DNA of 64,000 nucleotides from Ardenticatenaceae bacterium (GTDB lineage: Bacteria; Chloroflexota; Anaerolineae; Promineifilales; Promineifilaceae): the NCBI GenBank assembly GCA_020634215.1, contig JACKCD010000004.1, positions 103,375 through 167,374 of the forward strand, written 5' to 3'. Below the pieces are notes generated by a model, which had not been told where the DNA came from, did not search any database, and worked only from the letters and a program-made list of their open reading frames with translations. The translations under genes were made by a program, and so were the position numbers. Below are positions 58,390 through 64,000 of this stretch, in pieces. Within the stretch, counting starts at the first letter, position 1. Every line of letters begins with the position of its first letter.

Positions 58390-60402
58390 TTAGCCTCGCG
58401 TTTCCGTCGCCTGCCAGGCCCGCAGCACCTCTGCCACGCTGGTCGCTTTGGCAATACAACCACGTGGCGTAAACGGCGGGTCGCCGTCAAAAATTTCGCT
58501 AATGCTGCCCACGCCGTGATCCGTCAGATGGTGCGCCATTGAGGTGAGATAGGTGCGAGCCTGCTCCAAATCCTGATACACGCGAATATGGGCACTGATA
58601 AACGGCCCCAGCAGCCAGCTCCAGACCGTCCCCTGATGGTATGCCTCATCCCGTTCCGTGGGGTTGCCCTGGTAATGCCCGGCGTAGTCTTTATCGTCAG
58701 GCGACAAGGTGCGTAAGCCGTGGGCGGAAAGCAGATGGCGGGCACAAGCATCTACCACCGACCGCTGCTGTTCGGGGGTGAGGGGGCTGTGGGGCAGCGA
58801 AACGGCCAGCAGCTGGTTGGGGCGTAAACGGCCGTCATTTCGCGCCAACACATCGGGGGTGTCCACCACATCATAGCAATAACCCAGCGGCTCATTCCAA
58901 AAGTGCTGAAAACCCTGCGCCACGCGGCGGCTTAACTGTAGATAGGGAGTTGCATCTTCACCAAGCTGCTGGGCAAAATCGGCCATGATGCCCAGGGCGT
59001 TGTACCAAAGTGCGTTGACCTCTATGGGTTTGCCAATGCGCGGCGTGACCACCCGGTCATCAATTTTGATGTCCATCCACGTCAGCCGATGCCCCGCTTC
59101 CCCAGCATAAATCAGCCCATCGGCGGCATCCATGCGAATGCCAAAGCGGGTGCCGCGCTGATACCAGCTAATGATGTCGGCCAAAACGGGGTAGAGCTGG
59201 CGCAGCAAGGTTTCGTCGCTGGTGGCGGCGTAATAAGCGCGGACGGCTTCGATGTACCACAGGGAGGCATCTACGCTGTTGTATTCAATGCTTTGTTGGG
59301 TAGCGTCGGGAAAATGATTGGGCAACATACCCTGGTTGAGGAAGTGGGTATAGGTTCGCAGGATGGCAGCGGCGATGTCGGTACGCCCGGTGGCGAGGGT
59401 CAAGCCGGGCAGGGCGATCATGGTGTCGCGGCTCCAGTCGCTTGACCAATGATAGCCAGCAATGATAGAACGGCCGTTTTCCTCTCCTTCCACCGGCTTT
59501 TGCACCAAAAACTGATCCGCCGCCAGCACCAACTGCCCAATTGGTTCCGGCATGGCCCACAAATGCGCTTTCCGCACCTGGTTTAGCAGTTCCTGTTCAT
59601 AGCCGCGCCGCCGGGCATAGGCTGCCTCGCCATCTATATCGGCCGTTGGTTCGGTGCTGGCAACCAGCGTCAGCGATTCGCCCGGCCGCAGCACGGTGCG
59701 AATTTGCGCCGCGTAAATGTGGTCTTCCTCGATGTCATTCTGTCCACGTTCTTCTTCTTTACTCAACAGAAAATCTTCATACCAATCAAACTGCGGCAAA
59801 ATATCGGCACGGTCACTCAGCAAATAAAACGGTGTGGCCCCATCAAACATGGTCAGGCCAATCCCATTAACCACGTCGCCGACATCAGGATACCAATCAT
59901 TGTAGATGGTGGTGCTGTGGTAATCGCGGTAGTTGATAAACGCCTTGGCCTCAAAGCTGAGGGGGCCTGTGGCACGGGTCAGGCGGTACTGAATGTAGGT
60001 GGTGTTGGCTCCCTGCTCCATCCAAATACGTTTTTCCAGCAGGGCGTTGGCGATGCCAAAGGTCCAAACGGGGATGGTGCCTTCCAGGTGAAAACGGTTG
60101 ATGTGATGGTGGCCGTTGGCTTCCACCGTGCCGTTTGACCAGCGGTTAAGGTGGAGGGGGTAATAACGGCCGTTTTCCGGGTAAATCCCATCATACTCCA
60201 CCGTTTCATCAATCTTAGCCAGCAACAGCGTTCGCCCCAGCGGTGGCTTCAGCGCCGCCAGCAGTAAACCATGATACCGTCGCGTCAACAGCCCCGCCAC
60301 CGTGCCAGAAGCATATCCCCCCAGCCCATTTGTTACCAGCCACTCACGCGACTCAGCTAGTGGCAAGTGGCCGCAAACTTCACGGCCAAAATCAATCATC
60401 AT
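58390..60402 (-). CDS. Glycogen-debranching-type amylo-alpha-1,6-glucosidase
   Basis: Starting at 60402 (MMIDFGREV), after AAGGAG, it has 670 residues. The N-terminal domain has EWLVTNGLGGYASGTVAG and RRYHGLLLAA, the standard start of archaeal/bacterial GDE-type enzymes. The C-terminal (alpha/alpha)6 domain has SIIAGYHWSSDWSRDTMIALPGLTLATGR as its catalytic signature (short parts HWSSDWSRD and LPGLTLATG), with late EAYHQGTVWSWLLGPF. It removes alpha-1,6 branches from glycogen or maltodextrins. It leads the operon with the nuclease-like gene and rpiA, fitting polymer breakdown feeding sugar phosphates. Confidence 0.93.
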   Translation of the reverse strand: MMIDFGREVCGHLPLAESREWLVTNGLGGYASGTVAGLLTRRYHGLLLAALKPPLGRTLLLAKIDETVEYDGIYPENGRYYPLHLNRWSNGTVEANGHHHINRFHLEGTIPVWTFGIANALLEKRIWMEQGANTTYIQYRLTRATGPLSFEAKAFINYRDYHSTTIYNDWYPDVGDVVNGIGLTMFDGATPFYLLSDRADILPQFDWYEDFLLSKEEERGQNDIEEDHIYAAQIRTVLRPGESLTLVASTEPTADIDGEAAYARRRGYEQELLNQVRKAHLWAMPEPIGQLVLAADQFLVQKPVEGEENGRSIIAGYHWSSDWSRDTMIALPGLTLATGRTDIAAAILRTYTHFLNQGMLPNHFPDATQQSIEYNSVDASLWYIEAVRAYYAATSDETLLRQLYPVLADIISWYQRGTRFGIRMDAADGLIYAGEAGHRLTWMDIKIDDRVVTPRIGKPIEVNALWYNALGIMADFAQQLGEDATPYLQLSRRVAQGFQHFWNEPLGYCYDVVDTPDVLARNDGRLRPNQLLAVSLPHSPLTPEQQRSVVDACARHLLSAHGLRTLSPDDKDYAGHYQGNPTERDEAYHQGTVWSWLLGPFISAHIRVYQDLEQARTYLTSMAHHLTDHGVGSISEIFDGDPPFTPRGCIAKATSVAEVLRAWQATETRG

Positions 60403-60473
60403 AGACCATTGGTCTCCTTCATACAAAAATCGTAACTATACCGTCAACGGTCACAAACTAACATTTTGCCTAT

Positions 60474-60548
60474 TAGTTGCAAGTGGCAAGTAACAGGTGG
60501 CAAGTCTCGTTTGCCGACAAAACTTGCCACTTGCAACTTGTTACTTGT
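60474..60548. repeat. Heptad short-tandem repeat, ACTTGNN type, inverted arms
   Basis: GCAAGTG, GCAAGTA, GGTGGCAAGT units face ACTTGCC, ACTTGCA, ACTTGTT, ACTTG. It is the same family as 2204-2276. The remainder of 60403-60761 shows no gene. Confidence 0.7.
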
Positions 60549-60761
60549 ACCTGAAGCAATGTAACTTTATGACCATGCTCAGTATATAAGTATTAACAGC
60601 TTTTTGAAACAGCGTCCAGCAGGAACAACAAACACTCAACTTGAACCTCAACAACGTAAGCAGAACTGTAAGCCGTGGTGCCAATACTGTGGGGTGTTGT
60701 GTGTACCACCCGAACGCGGGCTTTCCCTGTGTGACGACATCAGTAAGGTTGTGGTTTTTTC

Positions 60762-63467
60762 ATGAATACCAAGTCAATGCGCCTCTCTTTTCTCCTCATT
60801 TGTGCCCTTCTTTGCGGCAGCCTAAGCCAATTTGTAGCTCCCGTTGCGGCTGATCCGCTTTCGCAGCTCACCTGTAGCACCATCACCCCCATTACCATGT
60901 CAATTGGTGATCATGGGACGGGTGAGAAGCCGCAGTCAAAAACGTGGACATATGGTGGCGAGTGGTGGGCGGTCTTCCCCGTCAGCTCGGGGACATGGCT
61001 TTGGAAGCTCGATCAAGCGACATCGCCTTCTTGGACACAGGTGCTGAAGCTTTCGGACAATACCAACACCCATGCGGATGCTAAAGTAGAGGGGGCGGTT
61101 GTCCACGTGCTGCTGTATGATGTTACCAATACGGAACTGGTTTCGGTGGAATACAGCGGCGGCACGTACCAACTGTGGAGCCAGCGCACAACACCATCGG
61201 CTCTTTCCCTCAGTGGCAGTGAAACGGCAACCATTGATATTGACTCAACAGGGCGGATGTGGCTTACGACCGAAACGAGCAACAGTATTATTGCTTATTA
61301 CAATGATGCCCCCTACAACACGGCCGGCTGGAACGGCCCCATCACCATTTCGACATTCAACATCACCAGCGATGACATTAGCGTGGTGACGGCACTGCCC
61401 GGCAACAAAATTGGCGTTTTGTGGTCAAACCAGGGGACAGAGCAATTTCTCTTCCGAGTGCATAACGACAGCGACGATGCTACAACGTGGCAGAATGTAG
61501 AGGAAGCGGCGGCCAACAACCAAATTGCCGACGACCATATGAATGTGGCCGTTGCCAGCGATGGTACGCTGTATGCGGCGGTTAAAACCACCGGGGCAGG
61601 GCAGATGAAGATGCTGGTGCGGCGACCCAACGGCAGTTGGGATGCCAATTATGATGTGGATACGTCGCAGGGAACGCGCCCCATTGTGCAGCTTAATGAA
61701 ACGGCTGGCGTTGTCACCGTTATTTACCCCACTAGCAGTGGCAATGGTGGGGACATGATTTACCGAGAGTCAGCAACGAGCAGTATCAACTTTGGCGCGG
61801 CGCAACTGTTGCAAAGCGGTTCGCTGAATGATCCTTCGAGCATGAAGGAAAATTATACGGATGAACTGGTGGTCGTTTTCTTTGACCGCTCGGACGACAC
61901 CATTCATGGGGAGTTTTGTAAGGCAGACGAACCGGCACCTAGTGCTGACTTGGGTGTAGAAAAGACGGGCACGGCAGGGCCAATTGATGTAGGAGAAACG
62001 ATTAACTATACGGTGACGGTGACAAATGATGGGCCAGAAACGGCCGTTAATACCACCATCACCGACACCCTCCCCGAAGGCGTGGGCTTCGTTTCCGCCG
62101 CCCCCGACAACGGCGGCAGTTGCAGTGAAAATAGCGGCATCATTAGCTGCGCCCTGGGCGACCTGGCCGACCAGGACGTGGTGGAAATTGCCATTGTAGG
62201 CACCGCCAACGCCCCCGGCACCCTCACCAACAGCGTCAGCGTTAGCGGCAATGTCAGCGACAGCAACAGTAGCAACAACAGCGACACACACGATACAGTG
62301 GTAGAAGGAACGCTCACCAACCTGACCGTCAACCCCGTTGACGATGCCCACGTCAAATCTGACAGCCCAACCAATAATTACGGCTCCCTCGATTCGCTTC
62401 GGCTGCGCGAAACATCTGACCCCCGCTATCACAGCTACCTGAAATTTGAGGTGGCCGGGCTGGTTGGCACGGTGCAAAGCGCCACTCTGCGCCTCTATGT
62501 GACCGATGCTAGTGACGACGGCGGTTCCGTTTATGCAGTTTCCAATAACTATGCCGACAACAGCGCGGCGTGGGTTGAAAGCGGGTTAACGTGGAACAAT
62601 GCGCCCACGTTACCAGCCACGCCCTTGGATGCGGTGGGTTCGACGACGGTGGGGCAGTGGGCGGAATGGGATGTGACAACGGCCGTTTCTGGCAACGGCA
62701 CCTTCAGCTTTGGCCTAAGCAGCAGCAGCAGCAACAGCGGCATCTACACTTCCTCCGAAGGCAGCAACCCGCCCCAATTGGTCATTGTGTCCAGCGGGGC
62801 AGAGGCCACAGCCACCATTGACATCAATCCCACCAGTCTGAGCGGCGGTCAGCAGCCAGACACGCAATCTAGCCAAACGTTGACAGTGGGCAACACCGGC
62901 AGCGGCGATTTGAACTGGTCGCTGTTTGAAGACAGTGCAGCCGCGTGCGACACCTCTTCCGACATTTCCTGGATCACCCTTTCAGCGACTAATGGCACCG
63001 TCGCCGCTGCTGACAGCGACACCGTAGATGTGACATTTGACAGCAGCGGTATGGCAGATGGCAGCTACAGTGCCAATTTGTGCGTGGAGAGTAACGATGC
63101 TGACAACCCCGCCGTGTCTGTGCCGCTTACGCTTGATGTCTGTTCACCAGCAACGGCCGTTTCCATCACCAACATCACCACCAGCGGCACCACCCAAACC
63201 ATTCAGTGGAGCGGCAGTGCCACCGACTCCTTCCAACTGCGTTGGGGTGTAGATGACCCCAACTTCACCGCCAGCGGCGAATGCACCCTGGCCAATAACT
63301 GCGCCGTGATTGGCAAAGCCGAGAGCAGCTACAGCCACACAATCAACAGCGGCAGCTTCTACAGCTACACTCTTGTGGCTGTCAATAGTTGCGGCCCCAA
63401 TGTCGTGGCCTCGGCAGATTCCAACCACACGGCACAATTTACCTTTGCTATTCAGCCGGGGAATTAA
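60762..63467 (+). CDS. Large secreted multi-domain beta-sandwich protein
   Basis: It has 901 residues from ATG 60762. A signal peptide covers about 30 residues (RLSFLLICALLCGSL, cut near VAADP). A beta-propeller-like region runs to about 385. A DUF11 conserved-repeat domain follows (about 395-520: DLGVEKTGTAGPIDVGETI, NTTITDTLPEGVGF). Then a DNRLRE/CBM-type domain (about 525-685: DDAHVKSDSPTNNYGS, SYLKFEVAG), an abnormal-spindle/BACON-like domain (about 690-795), and a fibronectin III-like end. No anchor motif is seen, so it is probably released or attached by partners. Four AACGGCCGTT copies. Confidence 0.88.
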   Translation: MNTKSMRLSFLLICALLCGSLSQFVAPVAADPLSQLTCSTITPITMSIGDHGTGEKPQSKTWTYGGEWWAVFPVSSGTWLWKLDQATSPSWTQVLKLSDNTNTHADAKVEGAVVHVLLYDVTNTELVSVEYSGGTYQLWSQRTTPSALSLSGSETATIDIDSTGRMWLTTETSNSIIAYYNDAPYNTAGWNGPITISTFNITSDDISVVTALPGNKIGVLWSNQGTEQFLFRVHNDSDDATTWQNVEEAAANNQIADDHMNVAVASDGTLYAAVKTTGAGQMKMLVRRPNGSWDANYDVDTSQGTRPIVQLNETAGVVTVIYPTSSGNGGDMIYRESATSSINFGAAQLLQSGSLNDPSSMKENYTDELVVVFFDRSDDTIHGEFCKADEPAPSADLGVEKTGTAGPIDVGETINYTVTVTNDGPETAVNTTITDTLPEGVGFVSAAPDNGGSCSENSGIISCALGDLADQDVVEIAIVGTANAPGTLTNSVSVSGNVSDSNSSNNSDTHDTVVEGTLTNLTVNPVDDAHVKSDSPTNNYGSLDSLRLRETSDPRYHSYLKFEVAGLVGTVQSATLRLYVTDASDDGGSVYAVSNNYADNSAAWVESGLTWNNAPTLPATPLDAVGSTTVGQWAEWDVTTAVSGNGTFSFGLSSSSSNSGIYTSSEGSNPPQLVIVSSGAEATATIDINPTSLSGGQQPDTQSSQTLTVGNTGSGDLNWSLFEDSAAACDTSSDISWITLSATNGTVAAADSDTVDVTFDSSGMADGSYSANLCVESNDADNPAVSVPLTLDVCSPATAVSITNITTSGTTQTIQWSGSATDSFQLRWGVDDPNFTASGECTLANNCAVIGKAESSYSHTINSGSFYSYTLVAVNSCGPNVVASADSNHTAQFTFAIQPGN

Positions 63468-63471
63468 ACAA

Positions 63472-63513
63472 AAAACGGGGTGCCTGCTGCGGCAGGTACC
63501 CCGTTTTACTTTT
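63472..63513 (+). terminator. Terminator of the secreted-protein gene
   Basis: AAAACGGGGTGCCTGC pairs with GCAGGTACCCCGTTTT (one G-U pair), then ACTTTTTTTC. Confidence 0.9.
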
Positions 63514-63532
63514 TTTCGTTTGGTTTTGTTGG

Positions 63533-64000
63533 TTAGAAGGCAGGTGCGGCGTAAATAACGGCCGTTTCCCCCACCAATGTTGCCCACGCTTGTTCCAAAA
63601 GCCATCTAGTGTGCGTCACTCTTCCACTACCCGCATGGTTACTATAATAGTCAACAGCCTGGCGTAAATAGGCCAACGCCTCATACATTGCTAGACCCTC
63701 AACCGTTTCAATGCCTCGCGTTTCTAAATAGGCAGTCAGGAATTGGTCGCCGAGCATGGTTCCGCGTGCCCCAAGCTGAACGCGCAGCGCCACGCGGAAG
63801 TTGGCTAGGTCAAGTGCGGCATGGGACAGGCACAGGCCGTCAAAATCAATGAGGAAGGTTTGCCCGCGCTGCCAATAGATGTGGGAGAGGTTGAGGTCGT
63901 TATGAACGGTGGAGAGGGGGGAGTCGGTGGGAAGAACGGCCGTTAATAACTCCGTCACCACCGCCTCTAGCAATGGCTGTAGCTCTGGCGTTGCCAACCC
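63533..64000 (-). CDS. APH/choline kinase-type phosphotransferase, C-terminal part (cut by window end)
   Basis: The frame is open to position 64000, so the start lies beyond the window; the TTG at 63997 is not the real start. VHNDLNLSHIYW is the Brenner catalytic loop (HxDxxxxN), and FLIDFDGLC carries the metal Asp. The C-terminal half is all helix. It is a member of the aminoglycoside phosphotransferase fold; these phosphorylate small hydroxyl compounds. It is convergent with the secreted-protein gene, and the terminator lies between them. Confidence 0.85.
   Translation of the reverse strand, partial: GLATPELQPLLEAVVTELLTAVLPTDSPLSTVHNDLNLSHIYWQRGQTFLIDFDGLCLSHAALDLANFRVALRVQLGARGTMLGDQFLTAYLETRGIETVEGLAMYEALAYLRQAVDYYSNHAGSGRVTHTRWLLEQAWATLVGETAVIYAAPAF

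Overview
The window looks like a chromosomal segment of a Chloroflexota bacterium, probably of the Anaerolineae/Ardenticatenia group and possibly from an assembled metagenome. This is inference. It rests on the mix of a class A penicillin-binding protein, secreted Pro/Thr-rich lipoproteins, a bifunctional-nuclease-domain protein, S-box and T-box leaders, large GT-C-type membrane proteins, and very dense intergenic micro-repeats. Two repeat systems run through the whole window. The first is the 10-bp palindrome AACGGCCGTT, about 80 exact copies by eye in 64 kb where about 0.06 are expected by chance, in genes and between them. The second is a set of intergenic short tandem repeats, mostly with a 7-base period, arranged as inverted head-to-head arrays.

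Layout. 1-2.2 kb: two SPFH/band-7 proteins around a small membrane protein. 2.7-4.9 kb: an amidinohydrolase-fold enzyme and an M20 peptidase. 4.9-7.6 kb: an A+T-richer island without a single AACGGCCGTT copy. It carries a GNAT acetyltransferase, a complete eukaryotic-type profilin and a class I methyltransferase, and it is bounded by a second, broken copy of the M20 peptidase 3' end. 7.7-11.3 kb: fabH, tRNA-Leu(GAG), a sugar-nucleotide epimerase and a membrane HExxH protein. 11.4-15.0 kb: a methionine operon metY-metX-metW behind a SAM-I riboswitch. 15.1-19.7 kb: a zinc-ribbon membrane protein, a HExxH lipoprotein and a bifunctional-nuclease protein. 19.8-24.5 kb: a helicase-loading cassette, with intein-split dnaB, a DnaD-like protein and a loader with two tandem AAA+ modules. 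24.6-31.8 kb: etfBA, a membrane glutaredoxin, a GT-C-like membrane protein, a NodB deacetylase and a peptidase T-like M20 enzyme.

31.8-33.9 kb: a frameshifted CHAT (caspase-like) protease gene and an unknown partner. 34.1-37.8 kb: a class A PBP and an AIM24-like protein. 37.9-44.8 kb: a DUF952/nucleoside-phosphorylase fusion, then an aromatic-acid cassette (VOC extradiol dioxygenase, galD, galB, galC) in which galC is split by a 2.3-kb insertion sequence with long inverted ends and a 7-bp target duplication. 44.8-49.6 kb: a phosphoesterase, an S9 peptidase and a TGS-less threonyl-tRNA synthetase behind a T-box leader. 50.2-56.9 kb: a penicillin acylase-family hydrolase, a small operon, a GT39-like protein and a DM13 protein. 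57.0-60.4 kb: an operon of a glycogen-debranching-type enzyme, a PD-(D/E)XK-like protein and rpiA. 60.8-64 kb: a large secreted multi-domain protein and an incomplete phosphotransferase.

The most unusual item is the profilin gene. It has its own bacterial ribosome-binding site, bacterial neighbours on both sides, and the residues that eukaryotic profilins use for poly-proline and actin contact. The double-AAA+ helicase loader, the intein in the DnaB P-loop with an apparent helix-turn-helix insert, and the AACGGCCGTT/heptad repeat landscape are the next most notable.
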